64,000 nucleotides of DNA from Lentzea albidocapillata (GCF_000719115.1 NZ_JOEA01000006.1:1-64000), one strand, 5' to 3'; positions 18,303 through 27,700 are shown, counted from the stretch's first letter. Notes: generated from the sequence alone by a model not told the origin. A program made the numbers and translations.

Positions 18303-19226
18303 ATGTCGACACCGGAGCACGCTTTCGCGCCCCGTGCCGATCTGAACATGGCCCCGCACGCTGCGCCGGTGGACGACGTCGCTCACGAGCAGGTCGACGG
18401 GATCGGTCCGACAGGCCGCACGCGCCGCATCATCCCGGATCCGCCGCAGTTGCTGCACCACGGCCCGGCGAAGATCCTGGCCGTCTGCAACCAGAAGGGT
18501 GGCGTCGGCAAGACGACGACGACCATCAACCTGGGCGCGGCGCTGGCCGAGTACGGCCGCCGGGTGCTGCTCGTCGACTTCGACCCGCAGGGCGCGCTCT
18601 CCGTGGGCCTCGGCGTGCACCCGCACCAGCTGGAAACCACGATCTACAACGTCATCATGGAGAACGACACCGCCGTTCCCGACGTGATCCGCAAGACCAT
18701 GGTCGACGACATGGACCTGCTGCCGAGCAACATCGACCTGTCGGCGGCCGAGATCCAGCTCGTGTCGGAGGTGGGCCGCGAGCACACGCTCGTGCGCACC
18801 CTTCGTCCCGTGATCGACTACTACGACTACGTGCTGGTCGACTGCCAGCCTTCGCTCGGCCTGCTCACGGTGAACGCCCTCGCGGCCGCGGACGGTGTGC
18901 TGATCCCGCTGGAGTGCGAGTTCTTCTCGCTGCGCGGGGTGGCGCTGCTCATCGACACCATCGAGAAGGTCAAGGAACGGTTGAACCCCAAGCTCAACAT
19001 CACCGGCATCCTCGCCACGATGTACGACCCGCGCACGCTGCACTCGCGTGAGGTCATGGCCCGCGTCGTGGAGGCGTTCGGCGAGATCGTGTTCGACGCG
19101 GTCATCAACCGCACGGTGCGCTTCCCGGAGACCACCGTGGCCGGCGAGCCGATCACCCGCTGGGCACCGCGGTCCGCAGGTGCCAACGCGTACCGCGCGC
19201 TGGCTCGCGAGGTGATCGCCCGGTGA
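18303..19226 (+). CDS. ParA-family ATPase (Rv1708-like)
   Basis: 307 residues. An N-terminal extension of ~55 residues precedes the deviant Walker A KGGVGKTTTTINLG, Walker A' LLVDFDPQGALSVGLG and Walker B YVLVDCQPSLGLLTVNA. It lies upstream of scpAB as Rv1708 does; this is the second actinobacterial ParA, distinct from the oriC ParAB pair. It probably positions DNA or a protein cargo. ATG 18303 chosen; GAGGG lies upstream. Its stop overlaps the next gene by 4 nt. Confidence 0.92.
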   Translation: MSTPEHAFAPRADLNMAPHAAPVDDVAHEQVDGIGPTGRTRRIIPDPPQLLHHGPAKILAVCNQKGGVGKTTTTINLGAALAEYGRRVLLVDFDPQGALSVGLGVHPHQLETTIYNVIMENDTAVPDVIRKTMVDDMDLLPSNIDLSAAEIQLVSEVGREHTLVRTLRPVIDYYDYVLVDCQPSLGLLTVNALAAADGVLIPLECEFFSLRGVALLIDTIEKVKERLNPKLNITGILATMYDPRTLHSREVMARVVEAFGEIVFDAVINRTVRFPETTVAGEPITRWAPRSAGANAYRALAREVIAR

Positions 19227-19546
19227 ACCGTCGCCCAACGCTTCCCGGGGCCGCGGAACTGTTCAGGCTGACCGCTGCCGCGCCCTCCACCGAGGTCTCC
19301 TCCTCCGAGGACGCTCCGCAGCAACGCCGGGGTTCCGGCCGCACCAAGCACACCACGAAGATCACGGTCTACGTGTCCGACGAGGAGCTGCTCGCCCTGG
19401 AACAGGCGCGGCTCGTGCTGCGCGGTTCGCACTCGCTGGGCGTCGACCGCGGCCGCGTGGTGCGCGAGGCGGTCGCCATCGTGCTGGACGACCTCGAAAC
19501 GCACGGTGACGCGTCGTTGCTGGTACGCAGGTTGCGCGAGCAGTGA
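19223..19546 (+). CDS. Small ribbon-helix-helix-like protein between parA and scpA
   Basis: 107 residues. The first 45 are disordered and Pro/Ser/Arg-rich. The remainder, KHTTKITVYVSDEELLALEQARLV..RGRVVREAVAIVLDDLE, has the beta-strand plus two-helix pattern of RHH DNA-binding proteins. It overlaps parA by 4 nt and scpA by 4 nt, so all three are made together. By context it could be the DNA-binding adaptor of this ParA (inference). GTG start. Confidence 0.75.
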   Translation: MNRRPTLPGAAELFRLTAAAPSTEVSSSEDAPQQRRGSGRTKHTTKITVYVSDEELLALEQARLVLRGSHSLGVDRGRVVREAVAIVLDDLETHGDASLLVRRLREQ

Positions 19547-20370
19547 CAGAGCAAACCCCTGCTGACACTCCGGTTGACGACGGCAAGTTCAGGGTCCGGC
19601 TCACGAACTTCGAGGGTCCGTTCGACCTGCTGCTGCAGCTGATCTCCCAGCACACGCTCGACGTGACCGAGGTGGCGCTGCACACGGTCACCGACGACTT
19701 CATCGCGCACCTGCGCGGCATGGGCGACAAGTGGGACCTCGACGAGACCACCGAGTTCCTGGTCATCGCGGCGACCCTGCTGGACCTGAAGGCCGCCCGG
19801 CTGCTGCCCACCGGCGACGTCGAGGACGAGGACGACCTGGCGCTCCTGGAGGCGCGCGACCTGCTGTTCGCCCGCCTTCTGCAGTACCGCGCCTACAAGC
19901 AGGTCGCCGCCCTGTTCGCGGAACTGGAGCAGGGCGCGTTCCGGCGCTACCCCCGCTCGGTGTCGCTGGAACCGCGCTTCGAGGGCCTGCTGCCCGAGGT
20001 GATGCTCGGCGTCACGCCCGACAAGTTCGCCCTGATCGCGGCCGCCGCCTTCCGCCCGAAGCAGAAGCGCACGCTGTCGGTCGACCACATCCACCAGCAC
20101 CGCGTGTCGATCCGCGACACCGCCGACATCCTGCGCGCGATGCTGATCGAGAAGGGCACCGCGTCGTTCTCGGAGATCGTCGCCGAGTGCACCGAGACCA
20201 TGGAGGTCGTGGCACGGTTCCTGGCACTGCTGGAGCTGTACCGCGAGAAGTCGCTGGCCTTCGATCAGGAGGACCCGCTCGGTCCGCTGCAGGTGACGTG
20301 GGTCGGCGGGACGTTGGAGGACGCGCAGGCGCAGGTGCACGCCGGCGACGAGGATGAGGACTACGGCTGA
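19543..20370 (+). CDS. scpA: Segregation and condensation protein A
   Basis: 275 residues. The N-terminal kleisin helix reads FRVRLTNFEGPFDLLLQLISQHTLDVTEVAL, followed by EFLVIAATLLDLKAARLLP and a C-terminal winged helix (FSEIVAECTETMEVVARFLALLELYREKSLAFDQ) that binds the SMC head. With SMC and ScpB it forms the bacterial condensin. GTG start; TGATG junction with scpB. Confidence 0.96.
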   Translation: MTEQTPADTPVDDGKFRVRLTNFEGPFDLLLQLISQHTLDVTEVALHTVTDDFIAHLRGMGDKWDLDETTEFLVIAATLLDLKAARLLPTGDVEDEDDLALLEARDLLFARLLQYRAYKQVAALFAELEQGAFRRYPRSVSLEPRFEGLLPEVMLGVTPDKFALIAAAAFRPKQKRTLSVDHIHQHRVSIRDTADILRAMLIEKGTASFSEIVAECTETMEVVARFLALLELYREKSLAFDQEDPLGPLQVTWVGGTLEDAQAQVHAGDEDEDYG

Positions 20371-21176
20371 TGAGTGAGCCACTGGTCGGGCCGGACGCGG
20401 CGGAGATCGAGAAGCCGGGGCCGGCCTTCGACGGCGGCGAGCCGCAGGAGCCCGACGCCGCGCTGGACGACGCCGCTCCCCCCGCCGTCGTGCTGGAGGA
20501 GCCCGAGGTCGCGGAGCCCGAGGTCGCGGAGCCGGAACCCGACCCGGCCGACACCGAGGACGCCGCCACCCTCGAGGCCCAACTCCTCGCCGCGGCCCCG
20601 GAAGAGGCGATCGAGGACAGCGGCCTGCCCGACCTCACCGACGACGCCACCTTCGAGGCGGCACTGGAGTCCGTCCTCCTGGTCGTCGACAGCCCGATCG
20701 GCGAAGATGCCCTCAGCAGTGCTCTGGAGCAGCCGGTTAAGCGAATCAAGCAGGCACTCCGTAGACTCTCCAACCGGTACACCGAGTCCGGCAGCGGCAT
20801 CGACCTGCGCAGGGCGGGGGACGGCTGGCGGTTCTACACGCGAGACCGCTTCGCCCCGTTCGTGGAGAAGCTGTTGCTCGACGGCCAGCGCGCGAAACTG
20901 ACCCGCGCTGCCCTGGAGACGCTTGCGGTGATCGCCTACCGGCAGCCCGTGACGAGGGCCCGGATCGCGGCGGTTCGAGGCGTCAACGTGGACGGTGTGA
21001 TCCGGACCCTGGTCGCACGGGGGCTCATCGAGGAGACGGGCACCGACAGCGACACAGGTGGGATCCTGTACCGCACGACCGAACTGTTCCTGGAGCGGTT
21101 GGGGCTGTCGTCACTTGCCGACTTGCCGCCAATCGCCCCGCTGCTGCCCGAAGTGGATGCGATCGACGATGTCTGA
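20370..21176 (+). CDS. scpB: Segregation and condensation protein B
   Basis: 268 residues. Residues ~1-85 are an acidic Glu/Asp/Pro/Ala extension with EPEVAEPEVAEPEP repeats. The conserved part follows as two winged helices: FEAALESVLLVVDSPIGEDAL and LTRAALETLAVIAYRQPVTRARIAAVRGVNVDGVIRTL..RGLIEE. It dimerises and contacts the ScpA kleisin. The start overlaps the scpA stop by 1 nt. Confidence 0.95.
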   Translation: MSEPLVGPDAAEIEKPGPAFDGGEPQEPDAALDDAAPPAVVLEEPEVAEPEVAEPEPDPADTEDAATLEAQLLAAAPEEAIEDSGLPDLTDDATFEAALESVLLVVDSPIGEDALSSALEQPVKRIKQALRRLSNRYTESGSGIDLRRAGDGWRFYTRDRFAPFVEKLLLDGQRAKLTRAALETLAVIAYRQPVTRARIAAVRGVNVDGVIRTLVARGLIEETGTDSDTGGILYRTTELFLERLGLSSLADLPPIAPLLPEVDAIDDV

Positions 21177-21903
21177 GAACGAGGGCGTGCGCCTGCAGAA
21201 GGTGCTCGCGCAGGCGGGGGTCGCCTCGCGCCGCGCTTCCGAAGAACTGATCGAGCAGGGGCGGGTGCAGGTCGACGGCAAGGTCGTCACCGAGCAGGGG
21301 CGGCGGATCAACCCCGAGACCGCGGTCGTGCACGTCGACGGACTGCGGGTGCAGATCCGCGAGGACGTCGTCACGATCGCGCTCAACAAGCCGTACGGGA
21401 TGCTCTCCACGATGGAGGACGACCTGGGCCGGCCGTGCGTGGGCGACCTGGTGCGCAGCCGCAAGGAGCGACTGTTCCACGTCGGGCGTCTCGACGCCGA
21501 GACCGAGGGGCTGCTGCTCCTCACGAACGACGGCGAGCTCGCGCACCGGTTGATGCACCCGAGCTACAACGTCAAGAAGACCTATCTCGCCGAGGTCCCC
21601 GGACCTCTCGAGAAGGGCCTCAACAAGAAGCTCAAAGAGGGCATCGAGCTCGAGGACGGGCTGGCCAAGGTCGACTCCTTCAAGCTCATCAGCTCCGTGC
21701 CTGGCAAGGCGCTGGTCGAGATCGTGCTGCACGAAGGCCGCAAGCACATCGTCCGCCGCCTCATGGAGACCGCCGGATTCCCGGTGCAGTCGCTGGTCCG
21801 CGTCGCTGTCGGCGGTGTTTCCCTCGGAAACCAGCGTCCCGGTTCGATGCGGGTGCTCAACCGGCAGGAAGTCGGCGGGCTGTACAAGCTCGTCGGTCTC
21901 TGA
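21169..21903 (+). CDS. rluB: 23S rRNA pseudouridine synthase, RluB family
   Basis: 244 residues. N-terminal S4 domain (VRLQKVLAQAGVASRRASEELI..GRVQVDGKVV), then the RsuA/RluB catalytic loop HVGRLDAETEGLLLLTNDGELAHRL with the nucleophile Asp in GRLD, and KKTYLAEVPG and LHEGRKHIVRRLM. It isomerises a uridine of 23S rRNA helix 89. ATG overlaps scpB by 8 nt. It is the last gene of this block, matching Rv1711. Confidence 0.94.
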   Translation: MSENEGVRLQKVLAQAGVASRRASEELIEQGRVQVDGKVVTEQGRRINPETAVVHVDGLRVQIREDVVTIALNKPYGMLSTMEDDLGRPCVGDLVRSRKERLFHVGRLDAETEGLLLLTNDGELAHRLMHPSYNVKKTYLAEVPGPLEKGLNKKLKEGIELEDGLAKVDSFKLISSVPGKALVEIVLHEGRKHIVRRLMETAGFPVQSLVRVAVGGVSLGNQRPGSMRVLNRQEVGGLYKLVGL

Positions 21904-21929
21904 CGAGAACCTGACCCGCTGAGTTCTGA

Positions 21930-21963
21930 GCCGTGGGTGGCGCGTGCGCGGGCCACCCACGGC
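21930..21963 (+). terminator. Strong hairpin terminator after rluB
   Basis: GCCGTGGGTGGC (21930-21941) and its perfect complement GCCACCCACGGC (21952-21963), 12 bp with a 10-nt loop, 26 nt after the rluB stop. There is no T-tract, as is common in actinobacteria. Confidence 0.75.
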
Positions 21964-22039
21964 CACTCCGGCGCCGGTTCGGGGCGCGAGCACCGGGTCT
22001 TCCCCGAGTTGTGTCTGCCTCGACGTTAGGGCGAACGGG

Positions 22040-22085
22040 TTGTTCACGGTCATGTGTTCGCCGCTGAACAAAGTTCTCTGAACAA
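22040..22085 (+). promoter_or_regulatory. Repeated TGAACAA/TTGTTCA half-sites before the first nSTAND gene
   Basis: TTGTTCA at 22040-22046 and TGAACAA at 22065-22071 and again at 22079-22085, with a partial TGTTCG at 22055-22060. The last copy ends 7 nt before the start codon. The two direct copies are 14 nt apart. Such spacing suggests an operator for a dimeric regulator, possibly the gene's own HTH domain. Confidence 0.45.
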
Positions 22086-22092
22086 TGACGGG

Positions 22093-24807
22093 ATGCCGAG
22101 ACGGGAACGCCCTCTCGACGAGGGCGAGAGTGGTCTCCTGCGGTTCGCGGCGGATCTGCGCCGGCTGCGGGAGCGTGCGGGCAGCCCCACCTACCGGGAA
22201 CTGAGCCGGCGGGCGCACTACTCGGCGGCGGCGCTGTCGGAGGCGGCCGGTGGGCGCAAGCTGCCGAGCCTCGCGGTGACCATGGCGTACGCCAAGGCCT
22301 GCGACGCCGATCCGGAGGAGTGGGCGCGGCGGTGGCGCGCGGTCGTCGAGTCCGAACCCCGCGGGGGGAACGACAGTCCGTACGTGGGGCTCGCGATGTT
22401 CCAGCCCGACGACGCGCCGAAGTTCTTCGGGCGCGAGCGGCTGACGGCCGAACTGCTCACCACCCGGAACCGTTTCACCGGCGTCTTCGGACCGTCCGGT
22501 GTGGGCAAGTCCTCGTTGCTGCGGGCCGGTCTCATCGCCCGCACCCGCGAGCCGGTGCTGCTGTTCACGCCCGGCGCGAACCCCGTGGAGGAGTGCGCGA
22601 TCGCGCTCGCCCGGCTCACCGGCGGGGAGGCGGCCACGCTCTCCGGCGAACTGGGGGACCCCGGCGCGCTTAGCCGCAGGCACCCGCACCTCGTGGTCGT
22701 CGACCAGTTCGAGGAGCTGTTCACGTTGTGCCGCAACGAAGAGCTTCGCCGGTGGTTGATCGAGGCACTCGTCGGCTGCCCGAAGGTCGTCATCGGCGTG
22801 CGCGCCGACTACTACGGCCACTGCGCGCAGTACCCCGATCTGGTCGACGCCCTCGAAGGCACGCAACTCCTCCTCGGCCCCATGACGCCCGACGAGCTTC
22901 GCCTCGCCATCACCGAACCCGCCGCGGTCGCAGGGGCCAAGGTCGAGACCGCGCTGCTGGCCAGGCTGATGGCCGACGCGGTGGGGCAGGCGGCCGTGCT
23001 GCCGTTGCTGTCGCACGCGCTCGCGGAGACCTGGCAGCACCGGCGCGGCATGACGCTGACCCTCGCCGGTTACGAGGAGGTCGGCGGCCTCGAACACGCC
23101 GTCGCCCGCACCGCGCAGGAGGTGTTCGACGGCCTGTCCCCGGCCGGGCAGGAACAGGCGAGGCAGATCCTGCTGCGGCTCGTCACCGCCGACGACACCA
23201 AACGCCGCGCGCACCAGGCCGAACTCGAAGCCGACGACGAGGTGTTGTTCGCGCTGGCCGCGGCGAGGCTCGTCGTGATCGACCGCGACGGCGTCGAACT
23301 GGCCCACGAGGCGTTGATCCGCAGCTGGCCCACGTTCCGGCGCTGGGTCGAGGAGGATCGCGAGAACATCAAGGCGCAGCGCGAACTCACGCACGCCACG
23401 CAGACCTGGGAGTCGCTCGACCGCGACCCCGGCGTGCTGTGGCGGGGACGCCGCCTGATGAACGTCCCGGCAGGACTTTCCCTGAACGCCAAGGAACGCG
23501 CCTTCCTCGCCGCGAGCCTGGCCGCGGAAGAGGAGGTCTCGGCGAGCGCCCGAAGACGCACCCGCCGTCAACGCCAGCTGCTCGCCGCACTCGCGGCACT
23601 CGTGGTCGTCGCCGCCAGCTCGACCGTTTTCGCCCTGCGGGCGGGCATCGCCGCCGACGAGCAGCGCGCCAACGCGGCCGTGCTGAGAGCAGTGGGGGAG
23701 GCCACTGCCCTGCGTTCCACGAACCCCGCCCTGGCGCAGCAGGTCGCGCTCGCCGCCTACCAGCTCGTGCCGTTGCCCCAGGCACGCAACGGGCTGAGGC
23801 AGGAGGACGTGCCGTCCCAGGTGCTGCGGGAAGCCCAGTCCGAGGTCACGGCCTTGGTGGTCGGCCCGACCCAGCAGCAGGTCGCGACCGGGCACCGTGA
23901 CGGCACGGTCGTGCTGACGACGCTGGACGACCTGCCGTCCCCACGCACCTCCCACGACGCCACCAGGCACTCCGGCGCCGTCACCGCGCTCGCGATGGAC
24001 TCGACCGGTGGCCTGATCGCGTCCGCGGCGGACGACGGCACCGTGCACCTCGTCGACGTCTCCCTCGGCAAACCGCGCGAACTGGCCGCGCTTCCCGTGC
24101 GTGCCACCGCGATCGCCTGGCAGGGCAGCACCCTCGTCACCACCGGCACGGACGGCGCCCTGAGCTTCTGGACGGACCTGCGCCGCGAACGCCCGAGGCT
24201 CCTCACCACCGCCCAGCCCGGCCTGGGACCGCTGGCGGGCATGTCGTTCCGCCCGGACGGCCAGGTCCTCGCCGCCGTCACCACCGGCCACGCCGTGCAC
24301 CTGGTCGACGTCAGCGACCCGCGTGACGTCAAGCTCCTGTCGCTGACCAGGGAGTTCGCCCGCAGTGCCCAGTTCGCCGGCGCGGACCGCCTGATGACCA
24401 CCGCGGGCACGGCCGTCCACCTCTGGGACACCACCGACCCGCGTGACCCGGTCCTGCGCGCCGTGATCCGGTCCGGCGGCGGCGAGGTCACGTCGGCCTG
24501 GCTCGCCGCCGGCCGGGTCGCGGTCGCCACCGACGACGGCCTGGTGCGGCTCTGGCAGCTCGGGGACGGCGAACCGGTCGAGCAGGCCCTGCTGCGCGGG
24601 CACACCGGGCCGGTCACCGCGGTAGGCCTGACGCCCAGGGGTGACGAGGTCGTGACGGGTGGCGCGGACCGGGCGGTGCGGCTGTGGAACGCCGACCCGC
24701 GCGACCCGGCGGTCAGGATCTGCGAGCAGGCCTTTCCGCGGATGAGCCGCGAGCAGTGGGGGCAGTACTTCGGCGATCTCGACTTCACCCCGCCGTGCCA
24801 AGACTGA
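22093..24807 (+). CDS. HTH-nSTAND NTPase-WD40 repeat protein (intact Walker A)
   Basis: 904 residues. Residues ~10-75 form an XRE-like helix-turn-helix (RRLRERAGSPTYRELSRRAHYSAAALSEAAGG). The nSTAND1 NTPase follows with Walker A GPSGVGKSS (133-141) and Walker B VVVDQFEELF (201-210). A predicted membrane helix lies at ~494-516 after an Arg-rich stretch. The C-terminal third has WD40-like blades (DGTVHLVDV, VHLWDTTDPRDP, RAVRLWNADPRDP) and the tail RMSREQWGQYFGD with a final Cys. Such proteins are common in actinobacteria and have unknown triggers. ATG chosen because the paralogue downstream starts the same way. Confidence 0.9.
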   Translation: MPRRERPLDEGESGLLRFAADLRRLRERAGSPTYRELSRRAHYSAAALSEAAGGRKLPSLAVTMAYAKACDADPEEWARRWRAVVESEPRGGNDSPYVGLAMFQPDDAPKFFGRERLTAELLTTRNRFTGVFGPSGVGKSSLLRAGLIARTREPVLLFTPGANPVEECAIALARLTGGEAATLSGELGDPGALSRRHPHLVVVDQFEELFTLCRNEELRRWLIEALVGCPKVVIGVRADYYGHCAQYPDLVDALEGTQLLLGPMTPDELRLAITEPAAVAGAKVETALLARLMADAVGQAAVLPLLSHALAETWQHRRGMTLTLAGYEEVGGLEHAVARTAQEVFDGLSPAGQEQARQILLRLVTADDTKRRAHQAELEADDEVLFALAAARLVVIDRDGVELAHEALIRSWPTFRRWVEEDRENIKAQRELTHATQTWESLDRDPGVLWRGRRLMNVPAGLSLNAKERAFLAASLAAEEEVSASARRRTRRQRQLLAALAALVVVAASSTVFALRAGIAADEQRANAAVLRAVGEATALRSTNPALAQQVALAAYQLVPLPQARNGLRQEDVPSQVLREAQSEVTALVVGPTQQQVATGHRDGTVVLTTLDDLPSPRTSHDATRHSGAVTALAMDSTGGLIASAADDGTVHLVDVSLGKPRELAALPVRATAIAWQGSTLVTTGTDGALSFWTDLRRERPRLLTTAQPGLGPLAGMSFRPDGQVLAAVTTGHAVHLVDVSDPRDVKLLSLTREFARSAQFAGADRLMTTAGTAVHLWDTTDPRDPVLRAVIRSGGGEVTSAWLAAGRVAVATDDGLVRLWQLGDGEPVEQALLRGHTGPVTAVGLTPRGDEVVTGGADRAVRLWNADPRDPAVRICEQAFPRMSREQWGQYFGDLDFTPPCQD

Positions 24808-24922
24808 AAGCCCAGGACCTGACCGGTGGAACGATCACGAAGCGCACGTCCGGATGGTGAGTGATTAGCGGGCCGTTAGACGGAGGGCGAACCTCTGGTG
24901 GACAATCCGGCCAGGAGGCGGC

Positions 24923-27655
24923 ATGCCAAGAGGGGAACGTCCGCTGGGCCCGGAGGACACCGCGTTGCTGCGGTTCGCCGGTGACCTGCGCAGACTGCGT
25001 GACCAGGCAGGCAAACCGAGCTATCGCGAACTGGCCCGGCGCGCGAACTACTCGCCGACCGCGTTGTCCGACGCGGCCGGCGGACGCAAGCTGCCCTCAC
25101 TCGCGCTGACGCTCGCGTTCGTGCGGGCCTGCGAGGCCGATCCCGCCTCGTGGACCAGGCGATGGCGTGAACTCGCCGCCGAGCACACCCAGCCGTTGCA
25201 CCCGAACACGCCATACCCCGGCGGTGCGCCCTTCACCGAGACCGACGCGAAGCGGTTCTTCGGCCGTGAGTGCCTCGTCGAGCAGGTCGTCGAGTCGGTC
25301 AGGGCCAAGACCGTCACCGTTGTCTTCGGCGCCTCCGGATCGGGCCGGACGTCGCTGCTGCGCGCCGGTCTGCTGCCCGCCCTGGACGACGCCGTGGTGG
25401 TCACGCCGGGGCAGGACCCGGTCCGGGACCTCGCCGCGGCCCTCGCCGAGATCTTCGAGAACACCACCGCGAGCCGGTTGGCGCAGGAGTTCCGGGAGGA
25501 CCCCGACCACCTCAGGCTGCGGATCCGCCAGCACCGCCCCGGCCTGGTGCTCCTCGTCGACGACTTCGAGAGGGCGCTGGACGCGGACGACTTCGTCGCC
25601 GCCGTGACCCGCTGCCCCCACGTCGTGCTTTCCGTGCGTGCCGACGAGCGGCGGCGCTGGCACGACAAGGGCGTCGACGCCGCCGAGATCACCATCGAGC
25701 CGATGAGCGCGGACCAGGTGCGCCGCGCGATCACCGAACCCGCTGCGAAGATCGGTGCCACCGTCGAGACCGCGGTGATCGCGCGCCTGGTCGCCGACGC
25801 CGCGAACCAGCACGCGCTGTCACTGGTGCAGCAGGCGCTGGTCGAGACGTGGCGGCGCAAGCGCGGCATGACGCTGTCACTCGCCGGTTTCGAGGAGTCC
25901 GGCGGCATCGAACACGTCGTCGCGCAGTCCGCGGAGACCTTCTTCGCGGGCCTCGGCGAGGCCGACCAGCGCGTGGCCAGGCAGCTGTTCCTGAGGCTCG
26001 TCTCGGTGCCGCGCAACGGGATCGTGCAACGCCGCAACCGCCTGCTGGACGTCGACGCCCGCCTGCTCGGCCTCCTCGTGAAGGCGAGGCTGGTGACGCT
26101 CACCGAGGACGGCGTCGAACTGACCCACGACGCCCTGCTGCGCTGGCCGCGGCTCGCCGGGTGGATCGACGAGGAACGCGAGAACCTCAGGACGCACCAG
26201 CAACTCGTCACCGCGATCGAGCTGTGGGAGGCGAGCGACCGCGACCCGCTGGCGCTCTACCGGGGCGTCCGGCTGCGCAAGGCCAAGGAGCTCGGCGAGT
26301 TCCTGACGGTCCAGGAGCGCCGGTTCGTCGACATCAGCACCAGACGCGAGACGCGCCGCTCGACGGCATTGATCGCGGTCGTGGCGGTGCTTCTGGCGCT
26401 GGTACCCGGCGGGGTCGTCTACGCGCTCGCGAACGAACGCAAGCTCACCGAGATGAGCGACAGGGCGCTGGGCGGCAAGGCGCTGTCGCAGTCCGAGGCG
26501 CTGCTGGAGCAACGCCGGCCGTACGCGGACAAGTACGCGCTGGTCGGCTACGCGGTCAGCCCGTCGGCCGAGGCCGAGAAGGTGCTGCGGCTCGCGAACG
26601 CGGTGGCGAGCGGCATCCTGTTCACCGGCACGCCGAAGGACGACGCGGACGTGGTGGTCTCCCCGCGCGGGGAGATGGCGGCGGTGACCGACCAGGACGG
26701 CACCGACCGGATGTGGGGCATCGACGACGGCAAGGCGTGGCCCGGCAAGAAGTTCGCCGACCGCCATCGGGTCGTGAAACTTGCCGAACGCCGTGCCATC
26801 ACGAGGGATTTCAACGGCCAGGAACATCTGTGGGCCGTCGGCGACGCGAACGACGTCACCTACCTGACGGCGTTGCCCGGCCGGTTCCGCACGCTCGACC
26901 TCAGCCCGGACGGCTCCCGGCTCGCCGGCAAGGTCGGCGCCTCGGTCGAGGTCGGGCTCCCGACGCCGGACGAGTCCGAGTACGCGGAGCTCTACGACCT
27001 GAGCGACCCGCGCCATCCCCGCAAGCTCCCGATGCCGGTGAGCAACCCCGGGACCGTCGCGCTGAGCCAGGACGGCCGCGAGCTCGCGACCGGTGTCTGG
27101 AACTCGGCCACCGGCACCACGACGATCGAGTTCTGGAGCATCGGCGGCACCGTCGAGTCCGCGGGCCCGGCGATGTCCCAGCACGCCTACGTCCGCGGCA
27201 TCACCTACAGCGGTGACGGGCGCTGGCTGGCCGTCGAGCACTCCTCGCCGGAGTCGGTCGTCGAGGTGTGGCAGCGCGTGCCGAGCGGCACGCCCGTGCT
27301 GCGCGCACGCCTTGACACGGCGTTGCGGGCCGGTGCCCGAGTCACGTTCTCCGACGACGGCCGCGTGGCCGTGGTCCGCGACAACGTCTTCGAGGTCCAC
27401 CAGCTCCACGCGAGCGACCGTCCGGCGGACCGGCTCGTGTACGTCGTCGGGCACGGCAACTCCACGCGTGCGGTGTTCCGGCCGCAGAACCGCGACTTCC
27501 TGGTGCGCAGCGGGGGCCAGGATCCGGAGCTGCTGCCGTACGACCTCGACACCGACAGCATCATCAAGAGGATGTGTGAAAAAGACGGCGCGAGGCTCAC
27601 TGACTCCGAATGGGTGAAGAGCTTCGGCGAAGTGCCGCGCGTGAACGTCTGCTGA
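24923..27655 (+). CDS. HTH-nSTAND-beta-propeller paralogue with altered Walker A
   Basis: 910 residues, the same layout as the preceding gene: HTH (~10-75), NTPase-like region (~110-440), membrane helix near 480-500 (STALIAVVAVLLALVPGGVVYALA) and a divergent beta-propeller. The phosphate loop reads GASGSGRTS (136-144), with Arg142 in the usual Lys position, and the Walker B region reads LLVDDFERALD rather than VDQFEELF. The C-terminal family tail is kept (LTDSEWVKSFGE..C). A strong AGGAGG precedes ATG 24923. It lies 115 nt after its paralogue, in tandem; the NTPase is probably weak or inactive. Confidence 0.88.
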   Translation: MPRGERPLGPEDTALLRFAGDLRRLRDQAGKPSYRELARRANYSPTALSDAAGGRKLPSLALTLAFVRACEADPASWTRRWRELAAEHTQPLHPNTPYPGGAPFTETDAKRFFGRECLVEQVVESVRAKTVTVVFGASGSGRTSLLRAGLLPALDDAVVVTPGQDPVRDLAAALAEIFENTTASRLAQEFREDPDHLRLRIRQHRPGLVLLVDDFERALDADDFVAAVTRCPHVVLSVRADERRRWHDKGVDAAEITIEPMSADQVRRAITEPAAKIGATVETAVIARLVADAANQHALSLVQQALVETWRRKRGMTLSLAGFEESGGIEHVVAQSAETFFAGLGEADQRVARQLFLRLVSVPRNGIVQRRNRLLDVDARLLGLLVKARLVTLTEDGVELTHDALLRWPRLAGWIDEERENLRTHQQLVTAIELWEASDRDPLALYRGVRLRKAKELGEFLTVQERRFVDISTRRETRRSTALIAVVAVLLALVPGGVVYALANERKLTEMSDRALGGKALSQSEALLEQRRPYADKYALVGYAVSPSAEAEKVLRLANAVASGILFTGTPKDDADVVVSPRGEMAAVTDQDGTDRMWGIDDGKAWPGKKFADRHRVVKLAERRAITRDFNGQEHLWAVGDANDVTYLTALPGRFRTLDLSPDGSRLAGKVGASVEVGLPTPDESEYAELYDLSDPRHPRKLPMPVSNPGTVALSQDGRELATGVWNSATGTTTIEFWSIGGTVESAGPAMSQHAYVRGITYSGDGRWLAVEHSSPESVVEVWQRVPSGTPVLRARLDTALRAGARVTFSDDGRVAVVRDNVFEVHQLHASDRPADRLVYVVGHGNSTRAVFRPQNRDFLVRSGGQDPELLPYDLDTDSIIKRMCEKDGARLTDSEWVKSFGEVPRVNVC

Positions 27656-27657
27656 AT

Positions 27658-27672
27658 CCCGCGATGTGCGGG
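27658..27672 (+). terminator. Short hairpin after the second nSTAND gene
   Basis: CCCGC-GATGT-GCGGG immediately after the stop codon, followed by AAA. It has only 5 bp and is a weak candidate. Confidence 0.3.
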
Positions 27673-27700
27673 AAACAACCCGGAGTTGAGTGCGCACGCA

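Noticed and set aside
21025..24801. A 1258-codon antisense frame over rluB and the first nSTAND gene
   Set aside because: Low-complexity Arg/Gly/His-rich shadow lying opposite two well-supported genes.
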